From positions 1 through 64,000 of the forward strand of contig CANJCO010000015.1 in NCBI GenBank assembly GCA_947473045.1: a DNA stretch of 64,000 nucleotides, written 5' to 3'. Origin of the DNA: Myxococcales bacterium (lineage in GTDB: Bacteria > Myxococcota_A > Polyangia > Polyangiales > Polyangiaceae). Positions 34,956 through 44,529 of this stretch are shown here, one piece after another (position 1 is the first letter of the stretch; each line of letters begins with the position of its first letter). Position numbers and translations under genes: made by a program. Under the pieces are notes generated by a model. It did no database searches and was not told where the DNA came from. It worked only from the letters and a program-made list of their open reading frames with translations.

Positions 34956-36017
34956 GTGGAGCGCAAAACGCCGGACGCGGACGATCCGCATCGAAGTCTC
35001 GAGGGGGCCCTTCACGAGGTCTCCAACGCGCTGACCGTTCTGCTGGGCTGGGTCAACGAGGCTCGCGCGTCGGGCGCCGATCCGCAAGCAGTCGCCTACG
35101 CGCTCGGCATCGTCGAGCATCGCGCCCGGGCCGCCCGCGATCTCGCCCGCCGCGCGATCGGCGCGCCGGTTCCGCCCTCGGGCGATGCTCCGCTGGCGGC
35201 TGTCGTCTCCGATGTGTGCGAGACGCTCCGCCTCGAAGCAGCCAGGCGCGGGCACTTGGTCGTGTGCAGCGGCGACGCTGGCGGACTCGCCGTTCCGCTC
35301 GCCGAAGACGTCGCGCATATTCTCACGAACCTGATCCTCAACGCCGTTGCGTATGCCCCCGACGGCAGCGCGATCGGGGTCGCGGTCGCGTCACGCCCGG
35401 GCGCGTCGGCGATTGAAATTGAGGTGCGCGATGGTGGCCCCGGGGTCGAGCCGTCGCGTCGCGAACGCCTCTTCGAGGGTGACTCCACGCGCGCGGGCGG
35501 GGCGGGGGTGGGCCTGCGCCACTCTCGGGCGCTCGCGCGCTGCGCCGGGGGTGACTTGCAGCTCGTTACCACTGAAGCAGGGGCTGTCTTCAGGCTCACG
35601 TGGCCCGTTGCCGAGCCCGAGCCGATCGCGATGCCGGTGCGCTCAGCGCCGAGGCTCGCGGTGTTGGCGGGCACGAAGATTCTCGTGCTCGACGATGATC
35701 CCGATGTGACCGATCTCCTTCACGCGGCGCTGTCCGCGCGCGGCGCCGACGTGACGATCGCGTGCTCGCGGCGCGAACTCGACGAGCGCATCGACGTCTC
35801 GCACGACGCAATTCTCGTCGATCTTTCGCCCATTGCGGCCGACGTGCTCGGCGCGATGGCGTTTGTGCGAAGTCGCGCCCCGGACGTCGCCGTCGTGTTC
35901 ATCACGGGGAGCGCGGAGTCGCTTCCAGAGGGGCTCGTCGGCGCGTGGGTGCGAAAGCCGTTCGAGATCAGCGAGCTGGTCGCCGCCGTGCTTGGGGAGT
36001 CTGCGGCCCGAGGGTGA
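34956..36017 (+). CDS. soluble hybrid histidine kinase with C-terminal receiver
   Basis: 353 residues starting at GTG. No membrane segment. The dimerisation region is short with the phospho-His in LHEVSNAL (about residue 20), and the ATP-binding domain has NLILNAVAYAP (N box), DGGPGV (G1) and GGAGVGL (G2). Residues about 240-353 are a receiver with LDDDPD, phospho-Asp in ILVDLSP, ITGS and VRKPF. No sensor domain is visible, so the input probably comes from another protein. It follows mvaA by 56 bp but may have its own promoter. Confidence 0.9.
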   Translation: MERKTPDADDPHRSLEGALHEVSNALTVLLGWVNEARASGADPQAVAYALGIVEHRARAARDLARRAIGAPVPPSGDAPLAAVVSDVCETLRLEAARRGHLVVCSGDAGGLAVPLAEDVAHILTNLILNAVAYAPDGSAIGVAVASRPGASAIEIEVRDGGPGVEPSRRERLFEGDSTRAGGAGVGLRHSRALARCAGGDLQLVTTEAGAVFRLTWPVAEPEPIAMPVRSAPRLAVLAGTKILVLDDDPDVTDLLHAALSARGADVTIACSRRELDERIDVSHDAILVDLSPIAADVLGAMAFVRSRAPDVAVVFITGSAESLPEGLVGAWVRKPFEISELVAAVLGESAARG

Positions 36018-36099
36018 GCGTGCCGCAAAAAAGTCGCACGCCAAATGTCACTCAGTGCTTGACCAAGTGAGCGTGATTATAGTTTATTCCGCCTCCCAC

Positions 36100-36181
36100 G
36101 CGAAGGTGGCGGAATTGGCAGACGCACTAGCTTGAGGTGCTAGCGGGTAACACCGTAGGGGTTCAAGTCCCCTCCTTCGCA
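36100..36181 (+). tRNA. tRNA-Leu (anticodon GAG)
   Basis: 82 nt with a long variable arm, as expected for tRNA-Leu. Acceptor GCGAAGG/CCTTCGC, anticodon stem CTAGC/GCTAG around TTGAGGT (anticodon GAG, reading CUC/CUU), T arm with GGTTCAAGTCC. Discriminator A. The following bases are CCG, so CCA is not fully encoded. A TTGACC at 36059-36064 could be the -35 of its promoter, with no convincing -10. Confidence 0.95.
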
Positions 36182-36183
36182 CC

Positions 36184-36249
36184 GAGCCTCGTAGACTACG
36201 AGGGCTCATCCCCGGCGGATGTTTCGACTTAGGTCGAGGCCTCCGCCGG
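36184..36249 (+). terminator. two hairpins downstream of tRNA-Leu
   Basis: Immediately after the tRNA are a stem of about 10 bp with one bulge (36184-36207, GAGCCTCGTAG against CTACGAGGGCTC) and a second stem CCGGCGGA/TCCGCCGG (36212-36219 with 36242-36249), followed by TAGCCTTTTG. Together they look like a processing and termination region for the tRNA. The T-tract is short, so intrinsic termination is only moderately supported. Confidence 0.5.
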
Positions 36250-36376
36250 TAGCCTTTTGTAGGCCTGCGCTGCCTTCCCCAAAGCATGACGCGGCCGCGT
36301 GCCTCCCCGACGCGCAAGCGCGGCGAGCGCCGGGCGATCGCGACGGAGCGCCAGCGAACCGCAGGTCGCGCCGCGT

Positions 36377-36856
36377 TCAGCTGCCGGAATCGGCGCCTGC
36401 GTCCGGAGCGGGCGGCGTGCGCGCGGGCAGCTTCGGCGGATCGCCGTATTCCTGCCGCATCTTGCGCGCCAGCGTGTCGAGGATGACCTGCTCGTGGTAG
36501 CGGGGCTGCTCGGCCAGCTGCACCATCACCTGCACCGGCTGCGAAGCCTCTCTGCTCCGCACGAGCTCGATCGAGCCGCTGGTCAGCTTGCCGCCGGTGT
36601 CGGGCGATTTGTATTCGAAAATGAGGTAGCCGTTTTGCTCGTCTTTTTCGGTCACCTTGAGGCCGAGATCGACGCGCACGAGACGCAGCGCCGCGTTCCA
36701 CGTGCGCTCGTAGCCGTAGGTCGATTCGAAGCTCGACTTCGCGGCGGCGTCCCCGCCACAAAACGCGATGGCTGTCGCGAGGGCGACGCCAGCCGCAGCA
36801 GCCACCGACGGCCTTGGCGCGAGGCGCACGAGGCAGGCAAACAACGCGTGACGCAT
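36377..36856 (-). CDS. exported protein of unknown function
   Basis: 159 residues. A long signal peptide (about 1-39, ending DAAAKS) precedes a compact mixed alpha/beta domain. Patterns such as YGYERTWNAALRLVRVDLGLKVTEKDEQNGYLIF recall the small BamC-like or secretion-associated folds in which a Tyr-rich strand follows a helix, but I cannot assign a family. The tail is Pro/Asp/Ala-rich and disordered. It is downstream of the flippase-like gene on the same strand, 60 bp away. Confidence 0.7.
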   Translation of the reverse strand: MRHALFACLVRLAPRPSVAAAAGVALATAIAFCGGDAAAKSSFESTYGYERTWNAALRLVRVDLGLKVTEKDEQNGYLIFEYKSPDTGGKLTSGSIELVRSREASQPVQVMVQLAEQPRYHEQVILDTLARKMRQEYGDPPKLPARTPPAPDAGADSGS

Positions 36857-36916
36857 GGCTTCAACGCATACGCGGTCACGCTGCCGAGGGCCAACTCTTA
36901 TCGAAGTGTCGCCGGC

Positions 36917-38032
36917 TCATCCCGCCGGATCGGCGGCCGCGTCGTCTTCGGCCTCCGAGATCTGGGCGAGGCTTCCGCGGCCCGAAAGAAGCGCGATCGC
37001 GCCTGCAACCACGGTGAACGTGACCTGAACGCCGAACAGCAGGCATGCATAGACGGCGCCGCGGCTCTCGACGAGCGTCGCCGGAAAATACATCGTCATT
37101 CCGCAGAACATCCCGGCCTGGAAGATGCCGAGAAGTCCCGGAGGGCCCGGAATCAATATCGTCACTCCGAGCATGCCCATCATCGAGCAGGCTTCCCAGT
37201 AGGTGATCGCCGAACCGTCGGCGTGCTGCAGGCCGCAACCCCACGCGAGCAGCCACATGCCTGCAGCGTTGATGCCCCAGTACAGCGTGCTTTCGAGCAT
37301 AAAGCCCCATGCGTCTTTCGGGCTCTGAAGCACGTGAAGGCCGTCTGCGAGGCGCTCGGCCTCGTGCGCGAGGCGCTCGGCGAGCTTCTTGGAGACGAGC
37401 CCGAACACGGCAAGCGTGGCCCGTCGCGCGAAGCCTCGGGCGAAGAAATAAACGGCGATCGTCGCGAGGGCGCACGCGAAGCCCGCGAGCGTAAAAAACG
37501 CGTACCCGCGCACCTGCGCGACGGTGACCGGTAGTCCGACGACCTTCTCAGGAAGCGGGTCGATCGTAGGAACCGCCAGCAAGGCGATGGCGAGCACCAC
37601 CGAGAGGTAGAGGCCGTCGACGATGCGCTCGGCGATGATTGAACCGGTGACCGCGGAGAACGAAATCTTCCCTTTTTCGCGGAGCATCGCGGGCCTGACG
37701 AACTCCCCGAGGCGAAAGGGCAGCAGCAGGATGGCCGCGAATCCAACGAACGACACCGAAAGTATCTTGCTCGCGGAGACCTCGCCGACCTTGCGCAGCA
37801 GAAAGCGCCAGCGCACCGCGCGGAAGTAGGACATCGCGATGACGAGCACGAGATAGACGGGAACCGTCCACCACCGCACGCCCGCGAACGCCGCTGCGGG
37901 CGGCACGAGCTTGAGCCCGGAGTGCTGCAGTCCCCAAAGCACGCAGACCGTCAGCACGACCGACGCACCAAAGCGCCCGGCGTGTTTGCGCAGGAAGCCG
38001 TGTTTTCGCGGGCTCGAGTCGACCTGGGCCAT
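36917..38032 (-). CDS. UPF0104/LPG-synthase TM-like flippase-family membrane protein
   Basis: 371 residues, ATG at 38032. Eight or so hydrophobic segments. The family's landmarks are visible: a helix then FRAVRWRFLL, LLPFRLGEF(V)RP, and the late IPGPPGLLGIFQ and GPPG-type loop. This domain corresponds to the membrane half of MprF-type lysyl-phosphatidylglycerol synthases and is commonly called flippase-like. There is no transferase half here. Cargo is unknown, plausibly a lipid. Upstream is the PHP phosphatase gene. Confidence 0.85.
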   Translation of the reverse strand: MAQVDSSPRKHGFLRKHAGRFGASVVLTVCVLWGLQHSGLKLVPPAAAFAGVRWWTVPVYLVLVIAMSYFRAVRWRFLLRKVGEVSASKILSVSFVGFAAILLLPFRLGEFVRPAMLREKGKISFSAVTGSIIAERIVDGLYLSVVLAIALLAVPTIDPLPEKVVGLPVTVAQVRGYAFFTLAGFACALATIAVYFFARGFARRATLAVFGLVSKKLAERLAHEAERLADGLHVLQSPKDAWGFMLESTLYWGINAAGMWLLAWGCGLQHADGSAITYWEACSMMGMLGVTILIPGPPGLLGIFQAGMFCGMTMYFPATLVESRGAVYACLLFGVQVTFTVVAGAIALLSGRGSLAQISEAEDDAAADPAG

Positions 38033-38076
38033 GAGTCGCGGCGTCTTAGCACGCCCCGGCGAGCGATGGGCGGCCG

Positions 38077-38790
38077 CTACGTGATCTGTCCAGCGAGGAT
38101 GCCTTGCGGACCCGCCGTCATGAGCCTGTCGCGCTCTTGCGGCCCGACGAGGTCTTCGAGCTTGCGCAGGGCGCGCTCGATATCGGCCAGGTCGTCCGGC
38201 CGGTGAATGTCGGTGCAAGCGGCCTCGTACGCGTCGTCTTCGAGCAGCTTGAGCGCGGCCTTCTGCGCGGAGCGGCCGTATTTCCCGACGATCGAGCATA
38301 CGTCGAGCAACAGGCACGCGCCGACATCGAGCCACGGGTCGACGCAGGCGTCGTCGTCCCACACGGGCTGGTAGCGCTCCGGGTGCGCGACGACGGGTAC
38401 GATTCCCTTGCGCCTCACGTCAAACAGCCGCGCTTCGATTCGCAGCGGCAGCGCTTCCGGCGTCCATTCGATGAGCGCGGCGCGCCCTCCGGGATAGGGA
38501 AGGGCGAGCCCATTTGTCAGCCGCTTGAAGACCACGTCGTCGAGCCAGTGTTCGCTCGACAGGTGCACCTCGGGACAGCCTTCGGTCACGTGCGGCAGCA
38601 TGCGGGCGAACGCGGCTTCCAAGGCCTCTTTCGTGTTGTCGAACATGCTCGGGCGCATGTGCGGGGTGGCGACGACCGTCGAAAATCCGAGCGATTTGAG
38701 TCCGCGCAGCATGGCCACGCCGGCCTCGATCGACTTCGCCCCGTCGTCGATCCCGGCGATCCAGTGCGAATGCAAATCGATGAAGCCCAT
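38077..38790 (-). CDS. PHP-type tyrosine-protein phosphatase (CpsB/YwqE-like)
   Basis: 237 residues, ATG at 38790. The metal ligands of the CpsB/YwqE family are in order: DLHSHWIAGIDDGAKS, ATPHMRPS, SSEHWLDD, VVAHPERY and TDIHRP. These Mn-dependent phosphatases remove phosphate from bacterial tyrosine kinases controlling exopolysaccharide length. No BY-kinase or wza-like gene is adjacent, so the substrate here is uncertain. It is divergent from glycogen synthase. Confidence 0.9.
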   Translation of the reverse strand: MGFIDLHSHWIAGIDDGAKSIEAGVAMLRGLKSLGFSTVVATPHMRPSMFDNTKEALEAAFARMLPHVTEGCPEVHLSSEHWLDDVVFKRLTNGLALPYPGGRAALIEWTPEALPLRIEARLFDVRRKGIVPVVAHPERYQPVWDDDACVDPWLDVGACLLLDVCSIVGKYGRSAQKAALKLLEDDAYEAACTDIHRPDDLADIERALRKLEDLVGPQERDRLMTAGPQGILAGQIT

Positions 38791-38886
38791 CGCCCGGGTT
38801 TGTAGCACCTGCGAGCGTTTCGAAGCGCAGCAAGTCGATAGCGCTTTCCGACGGCGTCGGCCGTCGGCTATCAATGAAGGTTGCCG

Positions 38887-40350
38887 ATGCGCATCCTCAT
38901 GGTCTCCGCCGAGGTCGAGACGTTCGCGCGCTCAGGAGGCCTGGGCGACGTCGTCTTCGGCCTCTCCCGTGCGCTCGCAAAGCTCGGCCACGAGGTCTGC
39001 GTCGTCACGCCGCTCTACGGCAACACGCCGCTCGATCGTGAGCACCGCTACTGGCTCGGCAGCATTCAGGTTCGCGTCGGCTGGGGCGCGCGTGACGTGC
39101 GCGAAATGGGCGTCTGCGAGATCGACGAGGGCAACCTCAAGTTCTGCCTTCTGGCCGAAAACCAGCTCTTTCGAAGCCGAAAAGGCATTTATGGCGACGC
39201 GGGCGGCACGTTCGGCGACAACGAGCTGCGCTTCGCCGCGCTGTCGCGAGGGGCGCTCGAAATCGCGGCGCGTCTGTGGCCCGACGGCTTCGACGTCATC
39301 CACGCGCACGACTGGCACGCCGCGCTCGCGCCGATTTATGCCCGCACCGCGATGGGCGAGACGTGGGCGCGCATGGCCTCTGTGTTCACCATCCACAACA
39401 TGGCCTACCAGGGCACCCTCGGTTTCGAGGCTCTCGACCGGCTCGGGATCCCGCGCGAGCTGTTCAGCTGGCGCGGCCTTGAGCATGAGGGCAACGTCAA
39501 CCTCATGAAGGGCGCGATCGCGTGCGCGAACGTCGTCACCACGGTGAGCCCCCGCTACGCGCGTGAAATTCTGCGCAAGGCCGACGGCTTCGGGCTCGAC
39601 TGGTATTTGCGAATGCACGAACGCAGGCTGCTGGGCCTCGTCAACGGCATCGACGCCGACCGCCTCGACCCGAGCGTCGACCCGCGCATCGCGCACCGGT
39701 TCGGCAGCGAAGACGTGGCGGAGGGCAAGTGGGAAAACAAGCGGGCGCTGCTCGCCGAGGTTGGCCTCGAGCCCACCGACGCGCCGGTGTTCGGCTGCGT
39801 CACGCGTCTCACTGAGCAAAAAGGCATCGACCTGTTTCTCGAGACGCTGCCGGCGCTCGTCGACCGGGGCGCGCGCGTCATCCTCGTTGGCACCGGAGAC
39901 GCGGCGCTCGAGCGCGGCCTGCGCGCAGCACAGTCGCGGTTTCCAGGGCGCGTGGCCTCGCGCGTGGCCTTCGACGGAGCGCTCGCGCAGCGCGTCTATG
40001 CGGGCAGCGACTTCGTCGTCGTCCCGTCGCGCTTCGAACCCTGTGGCCTGACCCAGCTCTACGCGATGCGCTACGGCTCGATTCCGGTCGTCACCGACGT
40101 CGGAGGGCTCCACGACACCGTCGAACCCGCGAACATCGCCAGGGGCACTGGAACCGGCTTCGTGGCCATGCGCCCGAGCGTGTTCGACCTGCTCGTCGCA
40201 CTCGAAGACGCGATCGACGCCTACGCCGATCGCGACGCGTTTCATCGGCTGCGCCTGCGCGCCATGCGCCGCGACAGCTCGTGGACGCTCAGCGCCAAGG
40301 CCTACGTGACCGACGTCTACCAGCGCGCGATCACTGCGGCTGCGCGTTAG
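38887..40350 (+). CDS. glgA: glycogen (starch) synthase, ADP-glucose type
   Basis: 487 residues, GT5 family. The N-terminal sugar-nucleotide loop, normally KxGGL, reads RSGGLGDV here (about residue 15), with DWHAAL, the VSPRYA block, and the C-terminal VPSRFEPCGLTQLYAMRYG containing the Glu ligand. It extends alpha-1,4-glucan from ADP-glucose. Replacing the usual Lys by Arg in the loop is a conservative change. The ATG at 38887 is used; TTG at 38881 is possible. No other glg gene is near. Confidence 0.94.
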   Translation: MRILMVSAEVETFARSGGLGDVVFGLSRALAKLGHEVCVVTPLYGNTPLDREHRYWLGSIQVRVGWGARDVREMGVCEIDEGNLKFCLLAENQLFRSRKGIYGDAGGTFGDNELRFAALSRGALEIAARLWPDGFDVIHAHDWHAALAPIYARTAMGETWARMASVFTIHNMAYQGTLGFEALDRLGIPRELFSWRGLEHEGNVNLMKGAIACANVVTTVSPRYAREILRKADGFGLDWYLRMHERRLLGLVNGIDADRLDPSVDPRIAHRFGSEDVAEGKWENKRALLAEVGLEPTDAPVFGCVTRLTEQKGIDLFLETLPALVDRGARVILVGTGDAALERGLRAAQSRFPGRVASRVAFDGALAQRVYAGSDFVVVPSRFEPCGLTQLYAMRYGSIPVVTDVGGLHDTVEPANIARGTGTGFVAMRPSVFDLLVALEDAIDAYADRDAFHRLRLRAMRRDSSWTLSAKAYVTDVYQRAITAAAR

Positions 40351-40818
40351 TCAGGCGCTGCGTTTCGACAGCCTCGCCGCGCGCCGCGCTTCTCCGGCGG
40401 CCTGCGAGCTGCGCGTGGCTTCGGAGTCGATCGCGAGGGCGGGCACGGGCGTGGGCTTGCTCGCGTCGTCGATCGCCACGAACGTGGCCAGCGCGCTCAC
40501 GCAAGGCCACCGTCGTCCGCTGCGCGACTCCTCGCCTTCAACGATGATCTCGATTTCCATCGACGATCGAAACGTCGCCGTGATGCGCGCTTCGAGCCGC
40601 ACGACTTCGCCCACCTTCACCGGTTGCTGAAACGCGAGGTCGTCGATGAACGCGGTGACTGCGACGCGCCCCGAGTGGCGCTGGGCGCAGATGGCCGCGC
40701 ACAAGTCGACCCACGCCATGATCTGGCCGCCGAAGACGTTGCCCAGAGCATTGGCATGCTGAGGCAGGACGTATTCTGTCATCGTGGTGAGCGAGGCCGA
40801 CTGAGCGCGCGGGAGCAT
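40351..40818 (-). CDS. acyl-CoA thioesterase (YciA/BACH-like hotdog)
   Basis: 155 residues, ATG at 40818. A single hotdog domain with the family's EYVLPQHANALGNVFGGQIMAWVD core and a following DDLAFQQPV strand. Such enzymes hydrolyse medium to long acyl-CoA in the cytoplasm. The C-terminal 30 residues are basic and poorly conserved. Divergent from ileS with about 96 bp between starts. The very long reverse reading frame that continues through ileS is an artefact; only this end is real. Confidence 0.9.
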   Translation of the reverse strand: MLPRAQSASLTTMTEYVLPQHANALGNVFGGQIMAWVDLCAAICAQRHSGRVAVTAFIDDLAFQQPVKVGEVVRLEARITATFRSSMEIEIIVEGEESRSGRRWPCVSALATFVAIDDASKPTPVPALAIDSEATRSSQAAGEARRAARLSKRSA

Positions 40819-40914
40819 CCTGCCCGACCTTAGCCCAGACGCCGCAATGCGCGCACGCGAAGGGTGCATCCGGGGTCGTTCGCGCCCCGGCCAAGTGTGG
40901 TACGAGATGCGGTC

Positions 40915-43900
40915 ATGCCCACGTTCGACAAGGTCGATTCCGAGCTGAATTTCCCCGCCGAAGAGGCCCGAACGCGCGCCTTCTGGAAAGACCACGGCAT
41001 CTTCCAGAAATCGCTTGAGCTGCGCAAATCGGGCAGTCAGGGCAACTTCGTGTTCTACGAGGGGCCGCCCACGGCCAACGGCCTTCCGCACAACGGGCAC
41101 GTGCTCACCCGCGTGCTCAAAGATCTCTTCCCCCGCTACAAGACCATGCGCGGGTACTACGTCGGTCGGAAGGCCGGCTGGGACACCCACGGACTGCCGG
41201 TCGAGGTCGAGGTCGAGAAGGAGCTTCGCATCCACGGCAAGGCGGCCATCGAGCAATATGGGGTGGAACCATTCATTGCAAAATGCATTGAATCGGTCTT
41301 TCGCTACACCCGCGAGTGGGAAGACCTCACGGAGCGAATCGGCTTCTGGGTCGACCTGAGCGAGGCCTACGTCACCTACCACAAAAGCTACGTGGAAAGT
41401 GTGTGGTGGGCTCTCTCCCAGTTGTTCGAAAAGGGCCTGCTCTACCAGGGGCACAAAGTCGTGTGGTGGTGGGCTCAGGGCGGCACGGCGCTCAGCGCCG
41501 CCGAGGTCGGGCAGGGCTACAAAACCGTCGATGACCCGAGCGTCTACGTCGCGTTTCCGCTCGAGGGCGAGCCCGAAACGAGCCTGCTCGTGTGGACGAC
41601 CACGCCGTGGACGCTGCCGTCGAACTCCTACGCCGCGGTGCGCGCAGACTTCGACTACGTCGCCGTAGAGCACAACGGCAAGCGGCTCATCGTTGCGAGC
41701 GCGCTGCGCGAAGGGCTCGCAAAAAAGCTCAAGAGCGATTTGCCGGTCGTCGCCGAGATGAAGGGCAGCGACCTGATCGGCAAGCGCTACGTGCCGCCGT
41801 TCGATTGGTACCGCGAGCACGCCGCGCACTACTTCCGCGTCATCGACGCAGCGTTCGTCACGCTCGACAGCGGCACCGGCATCGTGCACATCGCGCCCGC
41901 GTTCGGCGAAGACGACTTCAACGCCCACAAGCGCGAAATCGCGGGCAAACCCGAAGCGCCCACGCTGCTGTGCGCGGTCGGGCCAGACGGCGCGTTTCTG
42001 CCCGAAATGGGCTCGTACGCCGGTCGATGGGTGAAGGACTGCGACAAGGACCTCGCCCACGAGCTCAAGGAGCGGCACCTCCTCGTTCTGTCCGAGCAGT
42101 ACCGGCACGAGTATCCGTTCTGTCCGCGCGCCGATCAGGACGCCCTGATCCAGTTTGCCCGCCCCGCCTGGTACATCAAGACCACCCAGGAGATCGCAAA
42201 AACGATCGACAACAATCAGGCCGTCAAATGGCTCCCCGAGCACATCAAAGACGGCAGGATGGGCGACTTTCTGCGCAACAACGTCGACTGGGCGCTGTCT
42301 CGCGAGCGGTTCTGGGGCACGCCCCTCAACGTGTGGGTGTGCGACGTCGACCCCGAGCACAAGAAGGCGCCGAGCTCGGTCGCGGAAATCGAAAAGCACA
42401 ACCCGCGCGCGTTCGATCATTTTCACGCGGCAAAAAAGGCCGATCCGACGCTGAGCGATCACCTCATCGTGCACAAGCCGTGGATCGACGCCGTGACCTT
42501 CCCGTGCGCGTGCGGGGGCACCATGCGCCGCGTGACCGAGGTCATCGACTGCTGGTTCGATTCGGGTTGCATGCCGTTCGCGCAGTGGGGCTTCCCGCAC
42601 GCAGCCGGCAGTGAAGCGCAGTTTCAGGCGAGCTTTCCCGCGAACTTTATCAGCGAGGCGATCGACCAAACGCGCGGCTGGTTCTACTCGCTGCTGATGA
42701 TCTCGACGATGGTCTTCGACGCGCCGACGCGTGAGCGCTTCGGGCTGGCTGCGCTCACCCTGCCGCATCCGTTCCAGACGTGCATCGTGCTGGGTCACGT
42801 GTGCGACAAAGAGGGTAAAAAAGAGAGCAAATCGAAGGGAAACTACACGCCTCCCGACGTCGTCTTCAGCGAAGTGAAGATGGACTTTGCGGTGCTCGAC
42901 GGTGCGGTCGCGCGCGGCAAAGTGCTCGTGGCCCCGGAGGACCTCGACGGCCTCGACATGGTCGCCGGCGCGACTATCGAAGCGCGCGGCGCAGCCGGTC
43001 AGCGCGTCACCCTCGAAGTGCAACCGCAGAAGGGCTTGCGGCGTCGCGTGGCGATCGTTCACGCCGAAGATCAGGTCGCGCTCGGTGTCGTCGCCACGTC
43101 CAAGAAGAATCCGATGGCCGCCGAGGTTCCGCGCCTGCCCGAGGCGGAGCGCTTCGCGATTTGCGATCCGAAGACGCCCGCCCCCGGCGCCGACGCGTTC
43201 CGCTGGTTTTTCTACGCCTCGAGCCCTCCCTGGTCGAACACGAGGCATGCGCTCTCGAACGTGCGCGCGCTTCAAAAGGAGTTCATCGTCAAACTCCGCA
43301 ACACCTATTCGTTCTTCACGATTTACGCGAACATCGACGGCTTCGACCCGGCCGCACCTCGGGGCGAAGCCGCGGCGCGCACCGAGCTCGACCGCTGGAT
43401 TCTCAGCGAGCTCGCGCAGCTGACCCGCGGCGTCACCGCCGACCTCGACGCGTTTCTGGTTTACGAGGCGACGCAGCGCCTCTCGGCGTTTGTCGACGCG
43501 CTCTCCAACTGGTACGTGCGCCGCAGCCGCGAGCGCTTCTGGCGCAGCGGGTGGGACGCCGACAAGCGCGCAGCCTACGAGACGCTCTACGCGTGCCTCG
43601 CCACGCTCTCGAAGCTCATCGCGCCGTTTACGCCTTTTTTCGCGGAGTCGATGCACCAAAACCTCGTCCGCAAGCCGCTGGGCGAGGCCGCACCGGAGAG
43701 CGTTCACCTTGCCGACTGGCCGCACGTGAGCGAGACCGACATCGACGAGTCCCTGTCGACGAAGATGAGCGCGCTTCGCGAGCTGGTAAGCCTCGGCCTG
43801 CAAGTTCGCACTCAGGCCAAGCTCAAGGTTCGCCAGCCGCTGCGCCGCGCGCACGTCATTTTGAGCAGCCCGACCCTCGAGGCGGCGCTCGTCGGCGTCG

Positions 43901-44493
43901 TGGGCGCGATGCGCGAAGAGCTCAACGTTCAGTCGATCGAGTTCGTCCCGCACACGCGCGCCGCCGAATTCGTCGTGCACACGTTGAAGCCGAATTTTCG
44001 CACGCTGGGTCAAAAGGCGATGGGCAAAGAGGCGCAGAAGCTCAAGGTCGCCATGGCTGCGTGGTCACCCGAGCGCGCAGCCGCGGTGCATGGCGAGTTG
44101 CTCGCGAACGGCAGCGCGGTCATCGACGGAATCGCGCTCGAGGCCGCCGATGTCGAGGTCTCCTTCTCCACGCGCGGGGGCTTCGCTGCCGCCGGCGACC
44201 GCGTCGGCGTGGTGGTCGTCGAGACCACGCTCGATGACGAGCTGCTCGAGCTCGGCTTTCTGCGCGAGCTTCAGAGCAAAGTGCAAGCCGCCCGAAAAGA
44301 CCAGGGCCTGGAGTTTACCGACCGCATCACGCTCGGCTTGTCCGGGGGAGCGCGCCTCGAAAAAATGCTTGCAAGATACAAGGATGAGCTCGCCCGGGAA
44401 GTGCTCGCCACCTCGGTGGTCGCTGCCGGGGAGGGGGCCATCGAGGCGCTGGTCGAGGGCGAGCCCGTGATGATCTCCGTGAGCCGCGCATAG
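40915..44493 (+). CDS. ileS: isoleucyl-tRNA synthetase with insertion near the KMSKS loop
   Basis: 1192 residues. The HIGH motif reads HNGH (59-62) and the KMSKS loop KESKS (636-640), both with family context (PPTANG before, KGN after). Long length, PTANGLPHNGH and WWWAQGGTALS point to the eukaryote-like IleS2 class, often mupirocin-tolerant. Normally about 12 residues separate SKGN from GADA; here 115 do (643-758), so about 100 extra residues with strong predicted beta character (GQRVTLEVQ, RRVAIVH) are inserted. The editing domain and C-terminal anticodon-binding region are present. It is likely the sole IleS visible and functional. Confidence 0.95.
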   Translation: MPTFDKVDSELNFPAEEARTRAFWKDHGIFQKSLELRKSGSQGNFVFYEGPPTANGLPHNGHVLTRVLKDLFPRYKTMRGYYVGRKAGWDTHGLPVEVEVEKELRIHGKAAIEQYGVEPFIAKCIESVFRYTREWEDLTERIGFWVDLSEAYVTYHKSYVESVWWALSQLFEKGLLYQGHKVVWWWAQGGTALSAAEVGQGYKTVDDPSVYVAFPLEGEPETSLLVWTTTPWTLPSNSYAAVRADFDYVAVEHNGKRLIVASALREGLAKKLKSDLPVVAEMKGSDLIGKRYVPPFDWYREHAAHYFRVIDAAFVTLDSGTGIVHIAPAFGEDDFNAHKREIAGKPEAPTLLCAVGPDGAFLPEMGSYAGRWVKDCDKDLAHELKERHLLVLSEQYRHEYPFCPRADQDALIQFARPAWYIKTTQEIAKTIDNNQAVKWLPEHIKDGRMGDFLRNNVDWALSRERFWGTPLNVWVCDVDPEHKKAPSSVAEIEKHNPRAFDHFHAAKKADPTLSDHLIVHKPWIDAVTFPCACGGTMRRVTEVIDCWFDSGCMPFAQWGFPHAAGSEAQFQASFPANFISEAIDQTRGWFYSLLMISTMVFDAPTRERFGLAALTLPHPFQTCIVLGHVCDKEGKKESKSKGNYTPPDVVFSEVKMDFAVLDGAVARGKVLVAPEDLDGLDMVAGATIEARGAAGQRVTLEVQPQKGLRRRVAIVHAEDQVALGVVATSKKNPMAAEVPRLPEAERFAICDPKTPAPGADAFRWFFYASSPPWSNTRHALSNVRALQKEFIVKLRNTYSFFTIYANIDGFDPAAPRGEAAARTELDRWILSELAQLTRGVTADLDAFLVYEATQRLSAFVDALSNWYVRRSRERFWRSGWDADKRAAYETLYACLATLSKLIAPFTPFFAESMHQNLVRKPLGEAAPESVHLADWPHVSETDIDESLSTKMSALRELVSLGLQVRTQAKLKVRQPLRRAHVILSSPTLEAALVGVVGAMREELNVQSIEFVPHTRAAEFVVHTLKPNFRTLGQKAMGKEAQKLKVAMAAWSPERAAAVHGELLANGSAVIDGIALEAADVEVSFSTRGGFAAAGDRVGVVVVETTLDDELLELGFLRELQSKVQAARKDQGLEFTDRITLGLSGGARLEKMLARYKDELAREVLATSVVAAGEGAIEALVEGEPVMISVSRA

Positions 44494-44529
44494 TCCTGCC
44501 CGGGGCGGGAGGCATGGCATAGTCAAGCC

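Noticed and set aside
40351-44013. Reverse-strand reading frame of over 1200 codons across ileS
   Set aside because: Only its last 155 codons (40351-40818) encode a recognisable protein. The rest is antisense to the motif-rich ileS gene and reads as low-complexity Arg/Ala/Val, a usual GC-rich shadow.
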